NCBI GenBank assembly: GCA_002437945.1
Contig: DJSB01000014.1
Span: 1-15,970 of the forward strand
DNA length: 15,970 bases
Direction: 5' to 3'
Source of the DNA: Christensenella sp. UBA6345
Lineage (GTDB): Bacteria > Bacillota > Clostridia > Christensenellales > UBA1242
Part shown: positions 1 to 5,847 of the stretch, one piece after another
Layout of the letters: every line of letters begins with the position of its first letter
Position numbering within the stretch: the stretch's first letter is position 1
The notes under the pieces: generated by a model
Told to the model about the DNA's origin: nothing
Database searches by the model: none
What the model saw: only the letters and a program-made list of their open reading frames with translations
Made by a program: the position numbers and the translations under genes

Positions 1-2
1 GT

Positions 3-24
3 TCTACTGGGGGATATTTATTAT
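3..24 (+). repeat. Left copy of a 22-base inverted repeat at the window edges
   Basis: The 22 bases starting TCTACTGGGGGATATTT are the exact reverse complement of 15949-15970. A G5 run is rare in this AT-rich sequence, which makes a chance match of this length very unlikely. The match stops at base 25; outward it may run beyond the window. I infer a dispersed repeat at which an assembly broke, or the ends of an element; the sequence alone does not decide. Confidence 0.6.
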
Positions 25-110
25 GATATATTTTTAATAAGTGATTATAAAGAATAATAGAGTGATACCATTGTTTTAATTAACAATTAACTTGTGTAAT
101 TATTAGGTAT

Positions 111-130
111 ATTCTACTCAAATTCTACTC
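111..130 (+). repeat. Short tandem direct repeat, ATTCTACTC twice
   Basis: ATTCTACTC occurs at 111-119 and again at 122-130, just beyond the tRNA terminator. Its core TTCTACT also starts the left edge repeat at 2-8. The heptamer also occurs in several genes, so the meaning is uncertain. Confidence 0.35.
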
Positions 131-136
131 ACGAAT

Positions 137-164
137 AAAAAAAGACGAGATTTATATCCCGTCT
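137..164 (-). terminator. Intrinsic terminator of the tRNA-Ser transcript
   Basis: Read on the minus strand, a 9-base-pair stem AGACGGGAT / ATCTCGTCT (one G-U pair) with a 4-base loop is followed directly by seven T. It lies about 55 bases after the tRNA 3' end, with the two CACAATAT repeats in between. Confidence 0.85.
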
Positions 165-165
165 G

Positions 166-217
166 ACCACAATATATTGTGTTTAAGTAACAAGCGAAAC
201 CACAATATGTTGTGTTT
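166..217. repeat. Two near-identical palindromic repeats in the tRNA trailer
   Basis: ACCACAATATATTGTGTTT at 166-184 and the same 19 bases with one change (A to G at base 11) at 199-217 form a direct repeat with a 33-base period. The core CACAATATATTGTG is a perfect palindrome; the second core is nearly one. They sit between the tRNA-Ser 3' end and its terminator. They could be trailer hairpins for 3' processing or paired operator sites about three helical turns apart; nothing here identifies a binding protein. Confidence 0.6.
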
Positions 218-218
218 T

Positions 219-306
219 TGGCGGAAGGTTAGGGATTCGAACCCCAGGATGCTCTCACATCAACGGTTTTCAAGACCGCCGCTTTCGACCGCTCAGCCAA
301 CCTTCC
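219..306 (-). tRNA. tRNA-Ser, anticodon UGA
   Basis: On the minus strand the gene starts GGAAGGTTGGCTGAGCGG and ends with the acceptor arm ACCTTCC, discriminator G and an encoded CCA (219-221). The acceptor stem is 7 perfect base pairs. The anticodon arm GCGGT-CTTGAAA-ACCGT places TGA at 34-36, which reads UCN serine codons. A long class II variable arm follows, then a TΨC arm containing GGTTCGAATCC. At 88 bases with CCA this is a normal length for tRNA-Ser. It has its own promoter and terminator, so it is a single-gene unit divergent from tex. Confidence 0.96.
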
Positions 307-353
307 ATAATATTTAATTAGGCAAAAAATATTATATATTTAATGCTTTTCTA

Positions 354-382
354 ATATAACAAATATTATACTTGATTGTCAA
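354..382 (-). promoter_or_regulatory. Promoter of tRNA-Ser
   Basis: Minus-strand TTGACA (377-382), 17-base spacer, TTATAT (354-359). Transcription would start near 347, giving a 5' leader of about 40 bases before the mature tRNA end at 306. The -35 box is a perfect consensus match. Confidence 0.75.
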
Positions 383-672
383 TAAGTTTAAAGATATTTT
401 TTTATTTTGTGTAATTGAATACTATATGTAATATCCAATTTATTAATATAAGTTTTTTATTTTCTGACTGTTTGTTATTTTACCCTAGCATTAGCCTTAC
501 GTGTAGATGAAGTGAACAAGTAACAAATATAATATTTTATTACCTAGGTAGGGTTTAATTATAAGTTGTTTATTGACTATGATTGTTATTGCACTGTACA
601 CAATATCAGAGATTAATTGTCACTTGCTTTTATCAATTGTATACATAAAAATATATTTAGACAATTAATGAT
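383..672. other. Intergenic region without a recognised gene
   Basis: No open frame here has a ribosome binding site and a useful length; a 29-codon frame from 579 has none. The stretch 481-515 is richer in G+C than its surroundings. TTTGTTA (471-477) can pair with TAACAAA (521-527) and ACCCTA (482-487) with TAGGGT (549-554). These pairings cross, so they would form a pseudoknot, but both are short. I recognise no riboswitch or T-box consensus. Confidence 0.4.
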
Positions 673-701
673 TTGTTAAATTTTTATATATTTGTTATAA
701 T
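673..701 (+). promoter_or_regulatory. Promoter of tex, extended -10
   Basis: TTGTTA (673-678), 17-base spacer, TATAAT (696-701) preceded by TGT, an extended -10 element. The predicted start is near 708, which is also the first base of the small hairpin at 708-722. Confidence 0.75.
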
Positions 702-707
702 TATTAT

Positions 708-722
708 GTTGGCAATACCAAC
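708..722 (+). promoter_or_regulatory. 5'-terminal hairpin of the tex mRNA
   Basis: GTTGG-CAATA-CCAAC forms a 5-base-pair stem beginning at the predicted transcription start and ending before the ribosome binding site at 741. A hairpin at the very 5' end commonly protects bacterial mRNA from 5'-dependent decay; that role here is inferred. Confidence 0.4.
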
Positions 723-751
723 AAATTATGCAAGTCAAAAAAGGAAAAAGT

Positions 752-2929
752 ATGGATATTACATTACAATTATCACAAGAATTTGGCACAACACTTAATC
801 ACACCAATAATATTATTAATCTTATGGACGAAGGTTGTACTATACCATTTATCGCAAGATACCGTAAGGAACTTACTGGTAGTGCTGATGACCAAATGTT
901 AAAAAACTTTGAAGATAGACTAAAATATCTACGAAGTTTGACAAAAAGAAAGGAAGAAGTATTTAAACTTATAGACGAACAAGGTAATATGACCGATGAG
1001 ATTAAAAAATCTTTAGATGATGCTATTACACTTACCGAAGTAGAAGATATTTATAGACCTTTCAAACCAAAACGTAAAACAAGAGCAAGTGTTGCTATCG
1101 CAAAAGGTTTACAACCACTTGCTGACTTTATATTAAAACAAGCCAATCCAAAATTGGAAGAAGAAGCACAAAAATATGTTAATGCCGAAAAAGAAGTTAA
1201 TTCGGTTGAAGAAGCAATACAAGGTGCAAAAGATATCATTGCAGAAATGATTTCTGATAATGCTCAACTTCGTAAAATTCTACGTGAAAAATTATTTAAG
1301 TTTGGCGAGATTGTTACAAAAATTAATCCTAAAAAGGCAGAAGATGAAGGTGCATATGTATACGATATGTACGTTAATTACAAATCAAAAATTTCCCAAA
1401 CCCCAAGTTTTAGAATTTTGGCTATCAATCGTGGTGAAAAGGAAGATTTCTTAAAAGTAAACCTTGAACTTAATGAAGAAGAAGCATTAAAAGAAATATA
1501 TAAGATGTTTATACTTAAAAATAGTTGCTATGAAGAACTATTGAAAGAAGTATGTCAAGATAGTTATGATAGACTTATTTATAGTAGTATAGAAAGGGAA
1601 GTTCGTAATGACCTTACTGATACTGCCAATGAACAAGCCATAAAAATGTTTGGACTTAATTTACGTCCATTACTTATGCAACCACCACTTAAAGGTAAAG
1701 TAATATTGGGATTAGACCCAGCATACCGTACAGGTTGTAAGATAGCAGTTATTAACGACCTAGGTGCTGTATTGGATACTACAGTTATTTATCCTACACC
1801 ACCACAAAACAAGATAGCTGAAGCCGAAGAAAGATTAAAGATGCTTATAGATAAAGATAAAGTTGATGTTATCTCTATAGGTAATGGTACTGCTACAAAA
1901 GAAAGTGAGATATTTGTTGCTAATTTAATTAAAAAACTAGATAGAAAAGTAAGTTATGCCGTTGTTAATGAAGCGGGTGCTTCAGTTTATTCGGCTAGTA
2001 AACTTGGTGCTCAAGAATTTCCAGATTTCGATGTAGCATTAAGAAGTGCAGTTTCTATTGCTAGACGTCTTCAAGACCCATTGGCCGAACTTATCAAGAT
2101 AGATGTTAAGTCTATAGGTGTTGGACAATATCAACATGATATGCCACAGGCTAGACTTACTGAAGTATTGGACGGTGTAGTTGAAAGTTGTGTTAACAGT
2201 GTAGGTGTAGATGTTAATACTGCCAGTGCCAGTCTACTTAGTCACGTAGCCGGACTTAATAGCGGTATTGCTAAAAACATAGAAACCTATAGACATGAAA
2301 ATGGTACATTTGCTACTCGTGAAGAACTTAAAAATGTTCCTAAATTAGGCGAAAAGGCTTTCGAACAATGTGCAGGTTTCTTAAGAGTTACTGATGGTAA
2401 AAATATATTGGATAATACTGGTGTTCACCCAGAAGCATATGAAGCCACTCATAAATTGTTAAAGCATTTTGGTTTAACCGAAGATGATGTTAAAAATGGT
2501 AATCTAGAGTTACTACCAAAACTAGTAGAAAAAGAAGGTATAGAAAAAGTTGCAGAAACTATTAATGTGGGTGTTCCTACATTGACAGATATTATATCTG
2601 AACTTCTTAAACCAGGTAGAGACTGTAGAGATGAATTACCAAAACCAATACTAAAGAGTGAATTATTAGGTATTGAAGACCTTAAACCGGGTATGGTACT
2701 TACCGGTGTAGTAAGAAATGTTATTGACTTTGGTGTCTTTGTAGATATTTCTGTACACCAAGACGGATTGGTACACATTAGCGAGATAAGTAAAGATTAT
2801 ATTAAGCACCCAAGCGAAGTTTTAAAAGTAGGCGATGTGGTTAATGTTAAAGTCTTAAGTGTAGATGTCGCTAAAAAACGTATTAGTTTGACCATCAAGG
2901 GGTGTGATAAAGCCCCAGATGAAGAATAA
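752..2929 (+). CDS. tex: Tex-family S1 RNA-binding transcription accessory protein
   Basis: A 725-residue Tex protein, a conserved cytoplasmic nucleic-acid-binding factor linked to transcription and RNA metabolism. The domains run in the expected order: helical Tex N-terminal region (about 1-310), YqgF/RNase H-like fold beginning VILGLDPAYRTGCKIAVIN (D322 region), helix-hairpin-helix segment around 500-550 (AGLNSGIAKNIETYR, then NVPKLGEKAFEQCAGFLRV), and a C-terminal S1 domain from about 644 (GMVLTGVVRNVIDFGVFVDI, then DGLVHISEIS). I chose ATG 752 because AAGGA at 741-745 is correctly spaced from it; an in-frame ATG at 728 has no ribosome binding site and would only add eight residues. It has its own promoter and is the only gene in its unit. 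Length and domains are normal for Tex. Confidence 0.95.
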   Translation: MDITLQLSQEFGTTLNHTNNIINLMDEGCTIPFIARYRKELTGSADDQMLKNFEDRLKYLRSLTKRKEEVFKLIDEQGNMTDEIKKSLDDAITLTEVEDIYRPFKPKRKTRASVAIAKGLQPLADFILKQANPKLEEEAQKYVNAEKEVNSVEEAIQGAKDIIAEMISDNAQLRKILREKLFKFGEIVTKINPKKAEDEGAYVYDMYVNYKSKISQTPSFRILAINRGEKEDFLKVNLELNEEEALKEIYKMFILKNSCYEELLKEVCQDSYDRLIYSSIEREVRNDLTDTANEQAIKMFGLNLRPLLMQPPLKGKVILGLDPAYRTGCKIAVINDLGAVLDTTVIYPTPPQNKIAEAEERLKMLIDKDKVDVISIGNGTATKESEIFVANLIKKLDRKVSYAVVNEAGASVYSASKLGAQEFPDFDVALRSAVSIARRLQDPLAELIKIDVKSIGVGQYQHDMPQARLTEVLDGVVESCVNSVGVDVNTASASLLSHVAGLNSGIAKNIETYRHENGTFATREELKNVPKLGEKAFEQCAGFLRVTDGKNILDNTGVHPEAYEATHKLLKHFGLTEDDVKNGNLELLPKLVEKEGIEKVAETINVGVPTLTDIISELLKPGRDCRDELPKPILKSELLGIEDLKPGMVLTGVVRNVIDFGVFVDISVHQDGLVHISEISKDYIKHPSEVLKVGDVVNVKVLSVDVAKKRISLTIKGCDKAPDEE

Positions 2930-2963
2930 CATTAAAGTTAAGGTTTAGAAAAAATATAACAAC

Positions 2964-3029
2964 AAAAAAGATATAGTCGATGTGAAGTGAACCCCGTAGG
3001 GGTCACTTCAATGGGACTATATCTTTTTT
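2964..3029. terminator. Bidirectional composite terminator between tex and the 161-residue gene
   Basis: Outer arms AAAAAAGATATAGTC (2964-2978) and GACTATATCTTTTTT (3015-3029) are perfect complements. They enclose a second hairpin, TGAAGTGA-A-CCCC / GGGGTCACTTCA, with a GTA loop and one bulged A. A and T runs on both sides let it work for tex (+) and for the convergent gene at 3058-3543 (-). Confidence 0.85.
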
Positions 3030-3057
3030 ATAATTGATTAATTTAATTCTTTATTAA

Positions 3058-3543
3058 TTAAAGATTTCTACCAGTGTCCTTACTTGCTTGGCTTTCTTCT
3101 CTAGCACATTGTACATCAGTAATTGCACCATCAATAGTTTTTACACATTCATTTTTAACTGCTAATACTTGATTATGAATGTCATCACATTGTTCTAATT
3201 CAAATTCTGATTCAAGTTGATGTCTTGCAAGTTTGTAAAGGTTGTTTTCATTGTAGAATTCGCCTTCAACAACACACGCATCTATAAACATTGCATCGGT
3301 TTTTGAATTGTATACGCTATCACTAATATATTTACCTTCAGCCAAGGCTTTAGCCAAATTTTGTGATTTTATCTTTAAACTTTTGATACCAGTATTAATT
3401 ATTGGATTGCTTTTGTTAATAATCGCATTAGCAACTTCCATATACTCGTCCAAAGTAACACCATTTTCCATTATTTCATCTTCTTTAGTTTCGTGATAAG
3501 ACAATACTTCGTTCCACATATTTTCTGTTAATTTACTCATCAT
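3058..3543 (-). CDS. Unknown 161-residue acidic helical protein
   Basis: I do not recognise the family. The protein has no signal peptide or membrane segment, so it is probably cytoplasmic. It is rich in Glu, Asp, Asn and Lys and is likely mostly helical, with four cysteines (DACVVE, EQCDD, NECVK, VQCAR). The gene is supported by an AAAGGA ribosome binding site five bases before ATG 3543 (a second ATG follows at once at 3540), by a good promoter at 3572-3600, and by the shared terminator at 2964-3029. It forms a single-gene unit convergent with tex. Composition is like its neighbours, with no sign of recent transfer. Confidence 0.85.
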   Translation of the reverse strand: MMSKLTENMWNEVLSYHETKEDEIMENGVTLDEYMEVANAIINKSNPIINTGIKSLKIKSQNLAKALAEGKYISDSVYNSKTDAMFIDACVVEGEFYNENNLYKLARHQLESEFELEQCDDIHNQVLAVKNECVKTIDGAITDVQCAREESQASKDTGRNL

Positions 3544-3571
3544 ATACTTCCTTTAGATTAATTACACATAT

Positions 3572-3600
3572 ATTTTATCATATTAAAGTTTAATTTACAA
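3572..3600 (-). promoter_or_regulatory. Promoter of the 161-residue gene, extended -10
   Basis: Minus-strand TTGTAA (3595-3600), 17-base spacer, TAAAAT (3572-3577) with TGA directly before it. Predicted start near 3565, about 22 bases before ATG 3543. Confidence 0.7.
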
Positions 3601-3672
3601 TACCCATTTTTATATAAGTTATAAATATTATCTTTTCATTAACATTGATTAAATAATATGATTAAAATAATG

Positions 3673-3703
3673 AAAAAAAAGAAGAATTGTTAATCAATTC
3701 TTC
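3673..3703 (-). terminator. Terminator of the macro-rdgB-trmL operon, overlapping the trmL stop
   Basis: Minus-strand GAAGAATTG-ATTAA-CAATTCTTC followed by eight T. The 5' arm is the coding sequence for the last trmL residues and the stop codon TAA lies in the loop, so the hairpin shares bases with the gene end. On the plus strand no T run follows, so it acts in one direction. Confidence 0.85.
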
Positions 3704-4181
3704 CTGTTAATTCACCAGTACCTTTTAATGAAAAGAAATCATTCTGTCTTAATGCTTCATAAACGATTATTGCTACAGAGTTAGAAAGGTTTAGGCTTCT
3801 AGCACCTTCAATCATAGGTATACGTATACAATCGTCATAATGTTGTTTAAGTAGACTTTCTCTTAAACCAAAACTTTCTTTTCCGAATACAATAAAACAA
3901 TCTTCAGGGTACTTAACTTCAGCATATGTATGCTTGCTTTTTGTACTAGCAAAATAGAATTGTTTGTCTTTATTGGCTTCGTATATTTCTTCAAACGAAT
4001 CTACTATAGTTATATTGGCAAGACTAAAATAATCTAATCCAGCACGTTTATAGTGTTTATCATCTAGACTAAACCCAAGTGGCTTAACCATATATAATTT
4101 ACAGCCAGTTGCTGCACAGGTTCTGATAATATTGCCCGCATTTTGGGGTATCTCTGGTTCAACTAATACTATGTTAATCAT
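3690..4181 (-). CDS. trmL: tRNA (cytidine/uridine-34 2'-O)-methyltransferase TrmL
   Basis: A 163-residue SPOUT-family methyltransferase. TrmL uses S-adenosylmethionine to methylate the ribose of the wobble base in tRNA-Leu. Family features visible: N-terminal VLVEPEIPQNAGNIIRTCAA (residues 6-24), the FGKESFGL motif (99-106) and the C-terminal knotted region IEGARSLNLSNSVAIIVYEA (124-143). The length matches the minimal TrmL type without an extra RNA-binding domain. The start ATG 4181 has AAGGA five bases upstream and lies 12 bases after the stop of the preceding 65-residue gene. It is the last gene of the operon and ends inside its own terminator hairpin. Confidence 0.93.
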   Translation of the reverse strand: MINIVLVEPEIPQNAGNIIRTCAATGCKLYMVKPLGFSLDDKHYKRAGLDYFSLANITIVDSFEEIYEANKDKQFYFASTKSKHTYAEVKYPEDCFIVFGKESFGLRESLLKQHYDDCIRIPMIEGARSLNLSNSVAIIVYEALRQNDFFSLKGTGELTGRID

Positions 4182-4193
4182 ATCTATCCTTAT

Positions 4194-4391
4194 TTACCAG
4201 TCATATGGACCATTATTGTGTGTTTTTACATCGTCATAAAATTCAAAATATTTTGACTTAAATTGCGATTTTTGTGGTTTTTGTATGGCTTGTTTTTTTA
4301 TTTTATTTGTAATTATTGGTGTTGGAGTAACCGAGTTATCGATTACATTATTTTTCACATTATTTTTTTGTGGCGTTTTTGTATCTGACAT
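4194..4391 (-). CDS. Small basic protein of unknown function, 65 residues
   Basis: This short gene lies between rdgB and trmL, nine bases after the rdgB stop and 12 before trmL. It has a clear AAGGA ribosome binding site that begins at the rdgB stop codon (TATAAGGAC), six bases from ATG 4391, so translation is probably coupled. Residues 1-45 look disordered and rich in Lys, Gln, Asn, Thr and Pro. The last 20 residues change to an aromatic, acidic tail (YFEFYDDVKTHNNGPYDW), which looks like a short binding motif. I do not recognise the family. Evidence for a real gene is the spacing and the ribosome binding site; the function is unknown. Confidence 0.75.
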   Translation of the reverse strand: MSDTKTPQKNNVKNNVIDNSVTPTPIITNKIKKQAIQKPQKSQFKSKYFEFYDDVKTHNNGPYDW

Positions 4392-4400
4392 ATTTTGTCC

Positions 4401-4988
4401 TTATAGTTGTTTAAGTAAATTTTCTATTGCTCTTCCACGATGCGAAACCCTGTTCTTTTCTTCGTCAGTGCTTTCGCCAAAACATTTTTTAAGATCGTTA
4501 CAATAGAACAAACAATCATAACCAAAACTTGTGTCACCAGTTTCTTCTTTTAATATTTTGCCTTCTACTGTACCTTTGGCTACCAACATAGTATTGTCAG
4601 GTTTAAGTAGGGTAATAACACACATAAATCTTGCTGTGCGGTTAGGGTCTTCTACATTTTTAAGTTCTTTTAATAACTTATCACGATTGGCTTGATGGTT
4701 GTGTTCGCCAGCATATCTAGCGCTGTATATACCAGGTTCGCCATTAAGTGCATCAACACATAATCCGCTGTCATCTGCCATAACCATATAGTTAAGATTC
4801 TTTTCTCTTAAATACTTGGCTATAGTGTTGGTTTTGATTTTTGAATTTTCTTCAAAAGTTGTGCCATCTTCTACTATATCATCAGTAAAACCTACATCTG
4901 CCATAGTAACAATGTTGTAGTTGGTTAATATTTCTTTAAATTCTTTAATTTTGTGTTGATTGTTTGAAGCAAGTACTATTGTTTCCAT
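4401..4988 (-). CDS. rdgB: XTP/dITP diphosphatase (Ham1/RdgB, ITPase family)
   Basis: A 195-residue house-cleaning enzyme that hydrolyses dITP, ITP and XTP to monophosphates so that deaminated purines stay out of DNA and RNA. Family motifs visible: N-terminal ASNNQHKIKEF (7-17, the S/T-x-N-x-x-K signature), ADDSGLCVDALNGEPGIYSARYAG (71-94) with the metal-binding acidic residues, FGYDCLF (155-161) and the base-recognition SHR (182-184). In most relatives the fifth residue of FGYDPLF is proline; here it is Cys159. The start ATG 4988 has GGAGAG five bases upstream. It is the second gene of the operon, 45 bases after the macro-domain gene. Confidence 0.94.
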   Translation of the reverse strand: METIVLASNNQHKIKEFKEILTNYNIVTMADVGFTDDIVEDGTTFEENSKIKTNTIAKYLREKNLNYMVMADDSGLCVDALNGEPGIYSARYAGEHNHQANRDKLLKELKNVEDPNRTARFMCVITLLKPDNTMLVAKGTVEGKILKEETGDTSFGYDCLFYCNDLKKCFGESTDEEKNRVSHRGRAIENLLKQL

Positions 4989-5006
4989 ATTTTCTCTCCA
5001 TAAAAT

Positions 5007-5023
5007 AAAGGGTGTAACCCCTT
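5007..5023 (-). promoter_or_regulatory. Small hairpin between the macro gene and rdgB
   Basis: Minus-strand AAGGGGT-TAC-ACCCTTT forms a 7-base-pair stem with one G-U pair, followed by ATTTTAT. The U-rich tract is weak, so it may be a leaky terminator or an RNA-stability or processing element just upstream of the rdgB ribosome binding site. Confidence 0.45.
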
Positions 5024-5033
5024 CATTTTTAAA

Positions 5034-5669
5034 TTATTTAGTATTCTTTTTATTGTATTTGATAAGTTCATTCATGTATGAAGTGTATGCTGCATAGTTG
5101 ATTGGATTGTGACATATTAGATTAACTTGATTGATATAATTACACTCGGTTAAGGTTTGAGTAATAGTATTAAACACTATAGGTAATGCTAGTCTAGTAG
5201 GGAAACCAAATATGCCGGTAGAAATAGCAGGGAATGTAATCGTTTTTACTTTATGCTCATCAGCCAATTTTAAACTGTTGTGATAGCAGTTGTGTAATTT
5301 TTCGCTATTATCATCACGTTGGTTTTTATCATAAACAGGGCCTACAGTATGAATTATATATTTGCAGTGAAGTTTATAACCTTTTGTGATTTTTGCTTCT
5401 CCAGTAGTACAACCATTAAGTGTAGCACATTCTTGTTTTAGTTTAGGGCCGGCTGCTTCATGAATAGCACCATCTACGCCCTTACCACCTAAAAGATTGG
5501 GACTAGCAGAGTTAACTATTGCATCGCAAGGAACTTTAGTAATATCTCCAAATATAATCTTAATCTTGTTTAAATTATCTAATTGTGCATCTGTTAGTTT
5601 AGGGAAATCACTTTTCTCATAATTAAAGACATTGTTATTAATAACTGGTTTTGTTGGCATATCCTTCAT
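5034..5669 (-). CDS. Macro-domain (MacroD-type) ADP-ribose-binding protein
   Basis: Macro domains bind ADP-ribose; the MacroD type removes O-acetyl from ADP-ribose or ADP-ribose from acidic residues. Visible from about residue 41 (counting from ATG 5669): IIFGDITKVPCDAIVNSASPNL, then LLGGKGVDGAIHEAAGP, TGEAKITKGYKLHCKYIIHTVGPVY and PAISTGIFGFP (about 147-157). These match the family, with NSASPN in place of the usual NAAN. About 35 poorly conserved residues precede the domain. The start is uncertain: an in-frame TTG at 5693 lies only about 10 bases from the predicted transcription start and has no ribosome binding site, so I prefer ATG 5669; ATG 5660 is also possible. First gene of the operon with rdgB, the 65-residue gene and trmL. 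Confidence 0.9.
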   Translation of the reverse strand: MKDMPTKPVINNNVFNYEKSDFPKLTDAQLDNLNKIKIIFGDITKVPCDAIVNSASPNLLGGKGVDGAIHEAAGPKLKQECATLNGCTTGEAKITKGYKLHCKYIIHTVGPVYDKNQRDDNSEKLHNCYHNSLKLADEHKVKTITFPAISTGIFGFPTRLALPIVFNTITQTLTECNYINQVNLICHNPINYAAYTSYMNELIKYNKKNTK

Positions 5670-5670
5670 C

Positions 5671-5697
5671 TCACTTTTGTTGGCTATTTCCAACCAT
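5671..5697 (-). CDS. Possible 8-codon leader ORF before the macro gene
   Basis: On the minus strand ATG at 5697 opens a frame of eight codons (MVGNSQQK) ending in TGA at 5671-5673, one base before ATG 5669 of the macro gene. ATG 5697 is only about six bases from the predicted transcription start, so it could be read without a ribosome binding site, with re-initiation at the macro ATG. This is an inference from spacing only. Confidence 0.25.
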   Translation of the reverse strand: MVGNSQQK

Positions 5698-5710
5698 ATT
5701 TCTATTATAT

Positions 5711-5739
5711 ATTATAACATATTTTGTTTTTTATAGCAA
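5711..5739 (-). promoter_or_regulatory. Promoter of the macro-rdgB-trmL operon, extended -10
   Basis: Minus-strand TTGCTA (5734-5739), 17-base spacer, TATAAT (5711-5716) with TGT directly before it. Predicted start near 5704. No other clear promoter lies inside the operon. Confidence 0.7.
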
Positions 5740-5793
5740 AATATTTGTATACATACAACCATTATACATCAGTTATTATTTTAGTTTTATGTG

Positions 5794-5828
5794 AAAAAAG
5801 TTCGAAAGGGTAACTTTCGAACTTTTTT
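5794..5828. terminator. Terminator of folD, symmetric
   Basis: AAAAAAGTTCGAAAG (5794-5808), loop GGTAA, CTTTCGAACTTTTTT (5814-5828): a 15-base perfect inverted repeat. It lies 19 bases after the folD stop on the minus strand. The A and T runs would also allow it to stop plus-strand transcription. Confidence 0.9.
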
Positions 5829-5847
5829 AATTTATTTTATTATATAT

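Noticed and set aside
111..217. Possible CRISPR-like or short repeat array
   Set aside because: Only two copies of each repeat, unequal types, no spacer pattern and no cas genes.
219..306. tRNA-Ser as an integration (att) site
   Set aside because: I found no second copy of the tRNA 3' end in the window and no integrase or phage gene.
579..670. A 29-codon frame upstream of tex
   Set aside because: No ribosome binding site, no recognisable sequence features, and it overlaps the tex promoter region.
728..751. Upstream in-frame ATG for tex
   Set aside because: No ribosome binding site precedes it, while ATG 752 has AAGGA at good spacing.
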